DNA of 64,000 bases. It comes from Flavobacterium hiemivividum (GTDB lineage Bacteria; Bacteroidota; Bacteroidia; Flavobacteriales; Flavobacteriaceae). Shown piece after piece: positions 8,086 through 15,727 of this stretch (position 1 is its first letter; the number at the start of each line of letters is the position of its first letter). Location of the stretch: the NCBI RefSeq assembly GCF_004349145.1, contig NZ_SMFO01000005.1, forward strand, positions 124,725-188,724. Reading direction: 5' to 3'. Both the position numbers and the translations under genes were made by a program. The notes beneath the pieces were generated by a model. That model searched no databases, was not told the origin of the DNA, and saw nothing but the letters and a program-made list of their open reading frames with translations.

Positions 8086-8696
8086 TATTTTACTTGTATT
8101 CTAAATAGTTTTTGTCCTTCTAAAAATCCCTCTAACACATCGTCTGGTTTTACAGCAGCAACCCCTTCAGGCGTACCTGTAAAAATAATATCCCCAATTT
8201 TTAATGTAAAAAATTGAGAAACATATGAAATAAGCTCATCAATTTTCCACAACATATTGCTGGAATCGCTGATTTGAACCGTTTTACCGTTATTAGTTAA
8301 CTCAAAAGTAAGATTTTCTAACGAACTAAATTGCTCTTTTGGTAAAAAATCACCAATTACAGCAGAACCATCAAATGCTTTGGCTTTCTCCCAAGGCAAT
8401 CCTTTGGCTTTTAACTTCGACTGTAAATCTCTAGCCGTAAAGTCAATACCTACACTAATTTCATCATAATACTTATGAGCAAACTTTGGCTCGATGTATT
8501 TCCCAACCTTATTTATTTTTACAATAATTTCAATTTCGTGATGAATATCTTCCGAAAATTCAGGAATTACAAAAGGATGTTGCTTTAATAAAATCGCCGA
8601 ATCAGGCTTCATAAAAATAACAGGCTCCGTCGGTCGCTCATTTTGCAATTCTTCTATGTGGTTAGCATAGTTTCTACCAATACAGATTATTTTCAT
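8085..8696 (-). CDS. Fumarylacetoacetate hydrolase family protein
   Basis: A 203-residue single-domain FAH-fold protein resembling FAHD1 and bacterial acylpyruvases or oxaloacetate decarboxylases. Family motifs are KIICIGRNYANH at the N terminus, the metal-binding HHEIEIIVKI, DFTARDLQ and the C-terminal IGDIIFTGTPEGV. The reaction would be metal-dependent C-C cleavage or decarboxylation of a small keto acid. Substrate cannot be told from sequence. Translationally coupled (TAATG) to the HPt gene. Confidence 0.9.
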   Translation of the reverse strand: MKIICIGRNYANHIEELQNERPTEPVIFMKPDSAILLKQHPFVIPEFSEDIHHEIEIIVKINKVGKYIEPKFAHKYYDEISVGIDFTARDLQSKLKAKGLPWEKAKAFDGSAVIGDFLPKEQFSSLENLTFELTNNGKTVQISDSSNMLWKIDELISYVSQFFTLKIGDIIFTGTPEGVAAVKPDDVLEGFLEGQKLFRIQVK

Positions 8697-8702
8697 TTTT
8701 TT

Positions 8703-8760
8703 CTAGTGAATAGTAAATAGTAATTAGTAAATAGTCTATTCCACTATTCACTAATCACTA
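8703..8760. repeat. Intergenic low-complexity inverted repeat (AATAGTGA type)
   Basis: The gap between the FAH gene and the exonuclease gene is made almost entirely of variants of AGTGAATAGTAAATAGTAATTAG followed by their inverse (CTATTCACTAATCACTA). It can fold as a long imperfect hairpin. Similar AATAGTGA-type strings are, to my recollection, common between genes in Flavobacteriaceae. It may end transcription of the exonuclease gene. Confidence 0.6.
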
Positions 8761-8765
8761 CACAC

Positions 8766-9539
8766 TTAGTTTTTAGTATTCAGTTTTCTAAGTTTTATAG
8801 CCGTCAACACTTTTTTAGTGTACAAAGGAAAGTCTGCATTTTGTATCCAACTAAAGTAACCTGGTTCTTGTTCTAAAATTTTATCAACTTTTATTCCTTT
8901 GTGTTTTCCAAAGGAGAAAATCTCTTCTCCTTCTTTGTCAAAAGCTATCATTCCTGCAAAATCAGCGATTTTCTTTCTTGTCGAAAATTCCGATAGCGCT
9001 TTCATATCATTTGGTAAATCAGGATAACGTTCTAACTGCGCTTTCAAAATTTCATAAGTCGCCATAGTATCTGCTTCTGCCGAATGTGCATTTTCTAAAC
9101 TTTGACCACAATAAAACTTCAAAGCTGCACTTAATGTACGTTCCTCTTTTTTGTGAAAAATGGTTTGAACATCAACTGAAACACTATTTTTCATGTCAAA
9201 ATCGACTCCTGCGCGAAGTAATTCTTCTGCTAACAAAGGAATGTCAAAACGATCAGAATTAAATCCAGCCAAGTCACAATCTTTTATCATCGCATGAACT
9301 TGCGAAGCTAACTCCTTAAACGTAGGCTCATTTGCTACTTTTTCGTCTGTGATTCCATGTACAGCCGTTGTTTGCGCCGGAATAGGAATAGTAGGATTCA
9401 CTAACCAGGTTTTACTTTCTTTATTTCCGTTAGGAAAAACTTTAAATATTGATATTTCTACAATTCGGTCTTTTCCAACATCAATTCCAGTGGTTTCAAG
9501 GTCAAAAAAGCAAATTGGTTTATTAAGTTTAAGTTCCAT
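8766..9539 (-). CDS. DEDDh 3'-5' exonuclease, DnaQ-like
   Basis: A 257-residue exonuclease of the RNase T/DnaQ superfamily. Catalytic acids Asp13 and Glu15 lie in FFDLETTGID; motif II is DLAGFNSDRFDIPLL and the final motif is NAHSAEADTMATYEIL, with the His and Asp of the DEDDh class. The last 60 residues contain FGKHKG and PGYFSWI, resembling the DUF3820/exonuclease tail. It could be a proofreading or repair exonuclease; there is no polymerase gene nearby. A well-formed Bacteroidota promoter lies 21-52 bases upstream. Confidence 0.93.
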   Translation of the reverse strand: MELKLNKPICFFDLETTGIDVGKDRIVEISIFKVFPNGNKESKTWLVNPTIPIPAQTTAVHGITDEKVANEPTFKELASQVHAMIKDCDLAGFNSDRFDIPLLAEELLRAGVDFDMKNSVSVDVQTIFHKKEERTLSAALKFYCGQSLENAHSAEADTMATYEILKAQLERYPDLPNDMKALSEFSTRKKIADFAGMIAFDKEGEEIFSFGKHKGIKVDKILEQEPGYFSWIQNADFPLYTKKVLTAIKLRKLNTKN

Positions 9540-9559
9540 TTTTTGTTTTTATTATCATA

Positions 9560-9591
9560 CAAATGTAAATTTTAAAGCTGAATTTCACCAA
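9560..9591 (-). promoter_or_regulatory. Bacteroidota-type promoter of the exonuclease gene
   Basis: On the minus strand, TTG at 9591-9589 and TACATTTG at 9567-9560 are 21 bases apart, matching TTG-N17-23-TAnnTTTG. Transcription would begin about 14 bases before the ATG. Confidence 0.55.
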
Positions 9592-9658
9592 TAATCAGGT
9601 ATTAATTTCGCCCAAAATAACAAAGCATTTTAAAGTGGCAATCTATTCTAAAATAACA

Positions 9659-9693
9659 AAACCCAACAAATTTAAAATAAATCTGTTGGGTTT
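9659..9693 (-). terminator. Terminator downstream of the E2 acyltransferase gene
   Basis: The stem AAACCCAACA pairs with TGTTGGGTTT around an A/T-rich loop and is followed by T-rich or A-rich sequence on each side. It lies between the convergent-free end of the E2 gene and the promoter of the exonuclease gene. Confidence 0.65.
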
Positions 9694-9714
9694 CTTTATG
9701 TTTTTATTTCGAAA

Positions 9715-11025
9715 TTAAAAATCTCTATTCACATCAAATGCTTCTAGGTATTCAGCAACTCGTTTTACAAAACCACCACCTAGCGCTCCATCTACAACAC
9801 GATGGTCGTAACTGTGAGAAAGAAACATTTTTTGACGAATTCCTATAAAATCACCTTCTGGCGTTTCAATAACTGCTGGTACTTTTCGAATCGCTCCAAG
9901 AGCTAAAATTCCCACCTGCGGCTGATTTAAAATTGGAGTTCCAAAAACACTTCCAAAAGTACCTACATTTGTTACTGTGTAAGTTCCACCTTGCGTATCG
10001 TCCGGTTTCAATTTACCTGCTTTAGCACGTCCACCAAGATCATTCACCGCTTTTGCCATTCCTACTAAGTTCAATTGATCTGCATTTTTAATAACAGGAA
10101 CAATTAAATTACCGTTAGGCAATGAGGCAGCCATACCCAAATTGATATTTTTCTTTTTGATGATATAATCACCATCTACAGAAATATTCAACCCTGGAAA
10201 ATCTTTCAAAGCTTTAGCAACTGCTTCCATGAAAATTGGAGTGTAAGTCAATTTCTCCCCTTCTCTCTTTTCGAAAATACCTTTGTTTTTTTCTCTCCAT
10301 TTCACAATGTTAGTCACATCGACTTCGATAAAAGACTGTACGTGTGCTGAAGTTTGAACTGAAGCGACCATGTAACCCGCAATAAGCTTGCGCATTCTGT
10401 CCATTTCAACAATCTCATCACCACCGTTTACTGATACTGGAGCTGCTTTTTGTACTATTGTAGTCGCAGCTTGCACCGCTTTTGGAGCTTCCGCAGTTTT
10501 TACCGGAGCAACCGCTGTTTGACTTCCTCTATTTTTAACGTACTCTAAAATATCATTTTTCGTAACTCTACCGTCTTTTCCTGTTCCGCTTATCTGTTCC
10601 AATTCCTCAACTGAAACACCTTCTGTCGAAGCTATATTTTTCACCAATGGAGAAAAGAATTTATCCGAATCAGAATAATCAGTTGGCATTGCCACGCTAT
10701 CTTTAGCAGCATCAACGGTTTTTGACACTTCGGCAACAGCCTCTGGAGTTGCAGCTGTTTGAACAACTGAAACCAACTCTCCACCTTCAGTTTCGATAAT
10801 TGCAATGGTTTGACCCACTTGAACTAAATCATCTTTACCAAATAATTGCTCCACCAAAATACCTGAAACTTCACTCGGTACCTCGCTATCAACCTTATCA
10901 GTTGCAATCTCGAGTACTGCTTCATCTGCTTCAATCCTGTCACCTACTTCTTTTAACCAATTTGTAATGGTTGCTTCTGCGACGCTTTCTCCCATTTTAG
11001 GAAGCTTTAATTCAAATTTTGCCAT
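9715..11025 (-). CDS. 2-oxo acid dehydrogenase complex E2, dihydrolipoamide acyltransferase
   Basis: A 436-residue E2 core protein. One lipoyl domain occupies residues 1-80 with the lipoylated Lys44 in EIATDKVDSE. A Pro/Ala/Thr-rich linker follows, then a peripheral subunit-binding domain (FFSPLVKNIA...GTGKDGRVTKNDI, about 120-160) and the catalytic acyltransferase domain from about 205, ending with the active-site motif DHRVVDG. The protein transfers the acyl group from lipoate to CoA. Branched-chain 2-oxo acid dehydrogenase is the likeliest identity in Flavobacteria, but pyruvate or 2-oxoglutarate specificity cannot be excluded. No E1 or E3 gene is adjacent. Confidence 0.93.
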   Translation of the reverse strand: MAKFELKLPKMGESVAEATITNWLKEVGDRIEADEAVLEIATDKVDSEVPSEVSGILVEQLFGKDDLVQVGQTIAIIETEGGELVSVVQTAATPEAVAEVSKTVDAAKDSVAMPTDYSDSDKFFSPLVKNIASTEGVSVEELEQISGTGKDGRVTKNDILEYVKNRGSQTAVAPVKTAEAPKAVQAATTIVQKAAPVSVNGGDEIVEMDRMRKLIAGYMVASVQTSAHVQSFIEVDVTNIVKWREKNKGIFEKREGEKLTYTPIFMEAVAKALKDFPGLNISVDGDYIIKKKNINLGMAASLPNGNLIVPVIKNADQLNLVGMAKAVNDLGGRAKAGKLKPDDTQGGTYTVTNVGTFGSVFGTPILNQPQVGILALGAIRKVPAVIETPEGDFIGIRQKMFLSHSYDHRVVDGALGGGFVKRVAEYLEAFDVNRDF

Positions 11026-11109
11026 ATTGTTAACCTAAGAAGGCGTTTTTGTTTTCAGTTTGCGAAATTACTAAATATTCTAAACATAAATTACATTTAA
11101 TGTAATTTA

Positions 11110-12273
11110 TCATTCTAATTTTACAATCGCTCCTCTTTCATTAGAATTATCACTGCCTATAAAAAAAGCAGTGTTTTTTGGTAACACTTTAAAGGATAAC
11201 CCCTTGTTTTTTAACGATTCTATAAAATTAATTAATTCTTTAAAAGAAACATAATTGTTATCAAACAATACTTCCGTCTTGGTTTCCAATGAAATCTTTG
11301 ACGAAATTACCATTTTTTCTGTTTTCAAATCGTGTAAAAACACTTTTTTTTGAAGTTTTGACGCTATTTTGTTAATTAACTCATCATTAGAAGAATATAA
11401 AATATACGACTGCGGAATCTTCTTTGCTTTGGCTTGACCTTGAAACATTTTTATAAAAGAAAAAAATAGAATTCCTGTTTTCATAAAAAATGAAAAGAAC
11501 CTCGATACTTTGAAATGCTTTTTATAGAAAAACTCCATGGCCTCCTGAAACCGTTTCATATAAACCCCATCTTTTACGGTGCTTTCGCCTTTATAGTGAA
11601 TTACAGTAGTTTCGTGATAATAATAGTTACATTTCCCTGTTTGCAGCATTCTAAAAGACAAATCGATGTCGTCTGAATACATGAAACAGTCCTCATCAAA
11701 TCCACCTAATTCCTGATACAAATCCCGTTTCATCAGCATGAAAGCCCCAACGAGAATATCGACTCTAGCTGTTTCGTTTTCTGATATATGTTGCGCATAA
11801 TATTCCCCAAATACTTTCACTTTTGGGAACAGCTTGTACAAACCTAGCATTTTTGTCAAGGCCACAAAAGGTGTAGGTACTCCCCTTTTACTTTCTGGCA
11901 GAAAATTTCCTGCTCCGTCAATGAGTTTTACCCCCACGTTTCCTAGGTTTTTTTGCTTTTTGGCGAAAGCCAATACTTTTGTAAAAGTATCTTCGGCAAC
12001 CACGGTATCCGGATTAAGGATGCAAATATATTCGCCTTGAGCGATCGCGACACCTATATTATTCCCTTTCGGAAAACCATAATTATCTCTATTTTCAATA
12101 AGTTTTACATTCGGAAAACGCAGCTTCATCATTTGACAACTATCGTCTTCTGAATTATTATCAACGACGATTATTTCGCCATCAATATGTTCTAAAGCAC
12201 TTTGCACGCTTAAAACACATAATTCTAGGAAATAACGGACGTTATAATTGAGAATGATTACTGACAATTGCAT
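11110..12273 (-). CDS. Family 2 glycosyltransferase
   Basis: A 387-residue GT2 enzyme of the rhamnosyltransferase-like (WcaE/RfbF) group. The GT-A start SVIILNYNVRYFLELC, the nucleotide-binding EIIVVDNNSEDDS and the DxD-equivalent CILNPDTV are clear, and DDIDLSFRM near residue 205 is the usual acceptor-side acidic motif. A hydrophobic stretch near 260-275 (FFSFFMKTGILFFSFI) may anchor it to the membrane. The last 100 residues (KIPQSYILYSSNDE onwards) are not a usual GT2 tail. It probably adds sugars to a surface polysaccharide or lipid; no other glycan genes are adjacent. Confidence 0.9.
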   Translation of the reverse strand: MQLSVIILNYNVRYFLELCVLSVQSALEHIDGEIIVVDNNSEDDSCQMMKLRFPNVKLIENRDNYGFPKGNNIGVAIAQGEYICILNPDTVVAEDTFTKVLAFAKKQKNLGNVGVKLIDGAGNFLPESKRGVPTPFVALTKMLGLYKLFPKVKVFGEYYAQHISENETARVDILVGAFMLMKRDLYQELGGFDEDCFMYSDDIDLSFRMLQTGKCNYYYHETTVIHYKGESTVKDGVYMKRFQEAMEFFYKKHFKVSRFFSFFMKTGILFFSFIKMFQGQAKAKKIPQSYILYSSNDELINKIASKLQKKVFLHDLKTEKMVISSKISLETKTEVLFDNNYVSFKELINFIESLKNKGLSFKVLPKNTAFFIGSDNSNERGAIVKLE

Positions 12274-12391
12274 CTCTCAAAGATATATTTTATGATCTAA
12301 AACCACAACGACAAAGTAAAACAGAGCTACAATTATCCAAATAAAACCCAATGATTCATTCCTAAAACCGATTTTAATCCCGCGAATCAAC

Positions 12392-12399
12392 TACTTTTG
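12392..12399 (+). promoter_or_regulatory. Candidate -7 box of the secreted protein gene
   Basis: TACTTTTG matches the Bacteroidota -7 consensus TAnnTTTG and lies 37 bases before the TTG start. No TTG is found at the usual -33 distance, so support is partial. Confidence 0.35.
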
Positions 12400-12435
12400 G
12401 GAAACAAAAAATTATAATAAAACCAATCCTCGTCA

Positions 12436-13407
12436 TTGAAAAAAGCATTTCTAATAGTATTCCTGTTTATCATTAGTCAGATTCACGCTCAAATTTCGGG
12501 ATGTACAGATCCACTGTCTAAAAATTTCAATCCATCAGCAACTGTAAATGATGGCAGTTGTAAATATCCTTCGACAAAAATAAAACCTACTTACTCTGCA
12601 CAATTAACTGACGCGCTTCACGAAACATCCGGCTTAGTTTATAGCGATAATCTATTGTGGACGATGAATGACGACACTGACAACACAATTTACGGAGTCG
12701 ATACCAATGGTGTGATTCAAAAGAAAATAGCTCTCAAAAATGCAACCAACAAAGACTGGGAAGAAATCGCACAGGACAGCAGCTATTTTTATATTGGTGA
12801 TTTTGGAAATAATGTATCGGGAAATAGAAAAGACCTGCGTATTTTAAGAGTCGAAAAAATATCGCTAGAAGGGAAAACTCAAAAAATCGATACTATTTCA
12901 TTTTCATATTCAAACCAGACTGATTTTACTAAAATAAAATCTAACACAACTAATTTTGATTGTGAAGCCTTTGTTGTTGTAAATGATAGCATCTACTTAT
13001 TTACAAAACAATGGAAGCAAAAAAGAACAACTGTTTATGTCATCCCGAAGACTCCAGGGAATTATACCGCTCAATTGAAAGACACTTTTAATGTAAATGG
13101 CTTGATTACTTCGGCTACGATCCTACCAGATAAAAAACTGCTTGCCCTTAGCGGCTATAGGAAATCGTTGACTCCATTTGTGTATCTTTTCTACGACTAT
13201 GAACGTTCAAGCTTTTTCTCAGGCAATAGACGAAAAATTAAAATAGCATTACCTTTTCATCAAATTGAAGGTATTACAACAAAAAATGGTTTACAGTACT
13301 ATCTATCCAATGAGAACTTCACGCGAAAACCATTTTTAGCTGTGCCTCAGCGGCTACATCAATTGGATTTGAGTCCTTTTTTGTCTCAGTATCTTGATCA
13401 AAGATAA
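12436..13407 (+). CDS. Secreted protein with a DGSC-type Cys motif and a probable beta-propeller
   Basis: A 323-residue protein starting at a TTG codon, since no ATG is near and the signal peptide begins right there (KKAFLIVFLFIISQIHAQ). After cleavage comes one SGCTDPLSKNFNPSATVNDGSCKYP-like repeat unit, a short calcium-loop-like motif frequent in flavobacterial secreted proteins. The remainder, about 250 residues, carries LHETSGLVYSDNLLW, DWEEIAQD and FDCEAFVV segments like those of a SdiA-regulated or NHL-like beta-propeller. No type IX secretion tail is present. It is probably periplasmic or exported; no enzymatic function can be given. Confidence 0.75.
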   Translation: MKKAFLIVFLFIISQIHAQISGCTDPLSKNFNPSATVNDGSCKYPSTKIKPTYSAQLTDALHETSGLVYSDNLLWTMNDDTDNTIYGVDTNGVIQKKIALKNATNKDWEEIAQDSSYFYIGDFGNNVSGNRKDLRILRVEKISLEGKTQKIDTISFSYSNQTDFTKIKSNTTNFDCEAFVVVNDSIYLFTKQWKQKRTTVYVIPKTPGNYTAQLKDTFNVNGLITSATILPDKKLLALSGYRKSLTPFVYLFYDYERSSFFSGNRRKIKIALPFHQIEGITTKNGLQYYLSNENFTRKPFLAVPQRLHQLDLSPFLSQYLDQR

Positions 13408-13477
13408 TTCGAATATAATACCATTGAAGCATAGAAATTACTGCGGATTTTTCATACCCCCCTAAATTTTATATTAG

Positions 13478-13552
13478 TTTCATTCCGACGAAGGAGGAAT
13501 GTCCACAAACTGTTTAAGCAACTAGGTTTCCTCCTTCCTCAGATGACAAGTT
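13478..13552. repeat. Palindromic intergenic element (CGACGAAGGAGGAA type)
   Basis: An imperfect inverted repeat: the left arm TTTCATTCCGACGAAGGAGGAA matches the inverse of the right arm (TTCCTCCTTCCTCAGATGACAAG) at the core GAAGGAGGAA and at the outer TCAT. Spacer about 30 bases. Hairpins of this type (TCATTCCGACGAAGGAGGAATC...) are, to my recollection, dispersed in Flavobacterium genomes. The rest of the gap from 13408 to 13709 is A/T-rich with no gene. Confidence 0.6.
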
Positions 13553-13709
13553 TATGGTTATGTTTTCCTGTAATATTTTTAAAAATCCACTAGAATAATA
13601 TTTGTTTTCTTTACTTCTCTACAATAAAAATATCCTTTTCTCAAATAATATTCCAAGATAATTCCTTACATTTCTACCAGTAAAAAGTCTTTATAAACTA
13701 ATAAAACCC

Positions 13710-14981
13710 ATGAAAAATAACCTCGGATCGATCTCTTTACTAGTTGCCTTCAGCGGACTAGTGTTTTTTGAAGTCTTGCTTCGCATGGAGATTCTAACTC
13801 ATCAAGGTTGGAAAATTGTCACAGCAGGTTTTGAAGCGGCGACCATCGGTGGATTTGCTGACTGGTTTGCTGTCAGTGCATTATTTCATGAAATCCCAAT
13901 TCCATTTGTGCGCAAACACACGAATATCATTGCCAAAAATCGTGAAAAACTTACCGAAGGAATTGTCGACTTAGTGACTAACAAATGGCTTTCGCCCGAT
14001 GTTATTGCCGAGAAACTAAACGAAGTGGACTTGGCTAAAATCATTTTGGATTTCATACAACAACCCAAAAACCAGCAGAATGCAATTAGTTTAATTCAAA
14101 ATATAGTTTTGAAATTAGTTGATGAATTAGACAATCCAAAATTTGCATACGCCTTACAAAAAATACTAAAAGATCAGATTTCCAGTATTGATTTAGCTTT
14201 CCCTTTGGGAACTTGGTTAGAAAAATCCATCAAGAATGGAGACCATCATCAAATATGGGAGTTAATTATTGAGGAAACTGGAAAATCTATTACAAATCCC
14301 GAGACAAAAACAATGCTTCTTGCTAAGCTTAAAGAGGCTGCAGAGGAATACTCAGATAAAGGTTTTTTCAAAAAGACAGCCTTGTTTTTAGCCGAAAAAA
14401 GTGGCGGAATTGATTTAAACCTAATCGCTGATGACCTTCTTTTGAAAGCAAAAGAGCTGATGTCAGACGCAAAAACAGACGCTAATCATCCCATTCGATC
14501 TAAGTTTGACGACTGGTTGCTTGATTTTGCAAAACAACTCACTTCTGGTGATGAAAAGTCAATCAACTTAATCGAAAATCTAAAAGAACGTGTAATGCAG
14601 CATGTTGAAGAAGAAAAAGTGATACATACGCTTTTAATTCGTTCTAAAGAAACGCTAACAGCGCAATTGCAAAACAATAACACTCCGCTAATGCAATTCC
14701 TGATTTCTAATCTCAATCGTATGTTAGTTGATTTACGAGAGGATCCAGCTGCTCAGCAAAAAATCAACATTTATATTCGAGAAACTGTTTCAGAACTATT
14801 GGTTAAGTTCCACAGTGAAATTGGGAATATGGTTCGCTCCAGCATGATGAAACTCAACAATAAAGAACTAGTCGAACAAATTGAAGACAAGGTTGGTAAC
14901 GATTTGCAATACATCCGATTGAATGGTGCGGTTGTAGGCGGTATTGTAGGTATTATATTAGCTTTGCTTAAAATGCTTTAG
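13710..14981 (+). CDS. DUF445 family membrane protein
   Basis: A 423-residue protein with a hydrophobic N-terminal segment, the conserved stretch EAATIGGFADWFAVSALF (about residues 45-63), a long helical region and a C-terminal transmembrane helix (GAVVGGIVGIILALLKML). This is the DUF445/YjiN arrangement: two membrane anchors around a large amphipathic helical domain with repeating short helices. Function is unknown; YjiN-like proteins are thought to be envelope-associated. It stands alone between two intergenic regions rich in repeats. Confidence 0.88.
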   Translation: MKNNLGSISLLVAFSGLVFFEVLLRMEILTHQGWKIVTAGFEAATIGGFADWFAVSALFHEIPIPFVRKHTNIIAKNREKLTEGIVDLVTNKWLSPDVIAEKLNEVDLAKIILDFIQQPKNQQNAISLIQNIVLKLVDELDNPKFAYALQKILKDQISSIDLAFPLGTWLEKSIKNGDHHQIWELIIEETGKSITNPETKTMLLAKLKEAAEEYSDKGFFKKTALFLAEKSGGIDLNLIADDLLLKAKELMSDAKTDANHPIRSKFDDWLLDFAKQLTSGDEKSINLIENLKERVMQHVEEEKVIHTLLIRSKETLTAQLQNNNTPLMQFLISNLNRMLVDLREDPAAQQKINIYIRETVSELLVKFHSEIGNMVRSSMMKLNNKELVEQIEDKVGNDLQYIRLNGAVVGGIVGIILALLKML

Positions 14982-15044
14982 ATAAAATCCCAAGTAATAA
15001 GCGGTAGTAAATAATCTAATAAAGCAGAAATTCATATTTCTTTA

Positions 15045-15350
15045 TTATAAATGTAGACCGCTCTTGGAAAAAATGCCGATTGCTTTTTTTAATATATTAC
15101 GTTCTAACTCGGCATCTTTGAGTCTTTTCTCTAGTTCATGAATCTTTTCTTGCTCGGGAGTGAGTTTTAAATTTCCTTTCCCAGGAAAACTTCCTTATCC
15201 AAACTCCTCGTACTCTTTGCGCCATTTATACAACTGTGGTGCTGTGACTCTTAACTCTCTGGCGAGTTCTGATACATTTGTTCTATCATAACTCAATTGA
15301 ACGGCTTTTTCTTTAAAAGCTTTATCATAAATTTTGCGGACTTCTTTCAT
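15045..15350 (-). pseudogene. IS3 family OrfA remnant with an in-frame stop
   Basis: On the minus strand 102 codons run in a single frame from ATG (15350) to TAA (15045), interrupted by TAA after YKWRKEYEEFG. The product is a classic IS3 OrfA: HTH DKAFKEKAVQLSYDRTNVSELARELRV...LYKWR, then GSFPGKGN, then a leucine-zipper [18 protein letters not shown] and the ending LKKAIGIFS. The premature stop would normally be Thr or Glu. No OrfB follows and no right end is visible, so this is a dead, truncated insertion sequence. Its outer end is at 15406. Confidence 0.85.
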
Positions 15351-15384
15351 AGGCTAAAATTAAGATTATCTCTTAACTTACGGT

Positions 15385-15406
15385 GATGGCTAAGTTAGCA
15401 TGTCCA
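15385..15406 (-). mobile_element. Outer inverted-repeat end of the IS3 remnant
   Basis: Read on the minus strand, the sequence upstream of OrfA begins TGGACATGCTAACTTAGCC, a plausible IS3 terminal repeat beginning with TG. No partner end is found on the other side at 14982-15044. A related 14-base string, GATGGCAAAGTTAG, occurs at 17369-17382. Confidence 0.4.
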
Positions 15407-15468
15407 ATCATCCTTTGAACAAACATAATACACTGTAAAGTAATGTGCTTTAGATGTTTTTTTCACGA

Positions 15469-15514
15469 TTCATAACCAAGAGTTTACGGGTTCAACGCCC
15501 GTCTTCACTACACA
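15469..15514 (+). repeat. Degenerate 3' half of a CAU-anticodon tRNA (copy 1, att-like)
   Basis: The segment starts at a tRNA anticodon loop (TTCATAA), runs through variable loop and T arm (ACGGG, TTCAACG, CCCGT) and ends with CTTCACTA, the 3' acceptor strand plus discriminator. No 5' half precedes it. It aligns with copy 2 at 17408-17453 at 40 of 46 positions, and the match extends to AAACCC beyond the tRNA end. It looks like a relic of integration into a tRNA-Met or tRNA-Ile2 gene. Confidence 0.7.
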
Positions 15515-15625
15515 ATTAAACCCTTAGACATCCATTCAGTTGCTAAAATTTTGTTTTTACTCATTTCATATTATTACATCCATAACAATAAGTGTTTTTT
15601 CCCTAAATTGATAAAAAACAAGTTC

Positions 15626-15727
15626 TTTTCACCAGATGTAACTATTTTTCACTTATTTTTGAATAATCAATTTTCACCAATACACATGAATACTAATCGA
15701 TTTTCACTAAAAATAAGTGTTTTTCAC
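15626..15727 (+). repeat. Five TTTTCAC repeats around the Fic start codon
   Basis: TTTTCAC occurs at 15626, 15646, 15671, 15701 and 15721, so the steps are 20, 25, 30 and 20 bases. A 9-base string AATAAGTGT, followed by a T run, occurs at 15587 and 15712. The array straddles the ATG at 15686. The near-helical spacing suggests protein-binding sites, but A/T-rich background makes chance possible. Confidence 0.45.

Noticed and set aside
15551..15685. 45-codon N-terminal extension of the Fic protein
   Set aside because: It is Phe/Lys-rich, arises from the TTTTCAC-rich leader, and conserved Fic-protein sequence starts only after ATG 15686.
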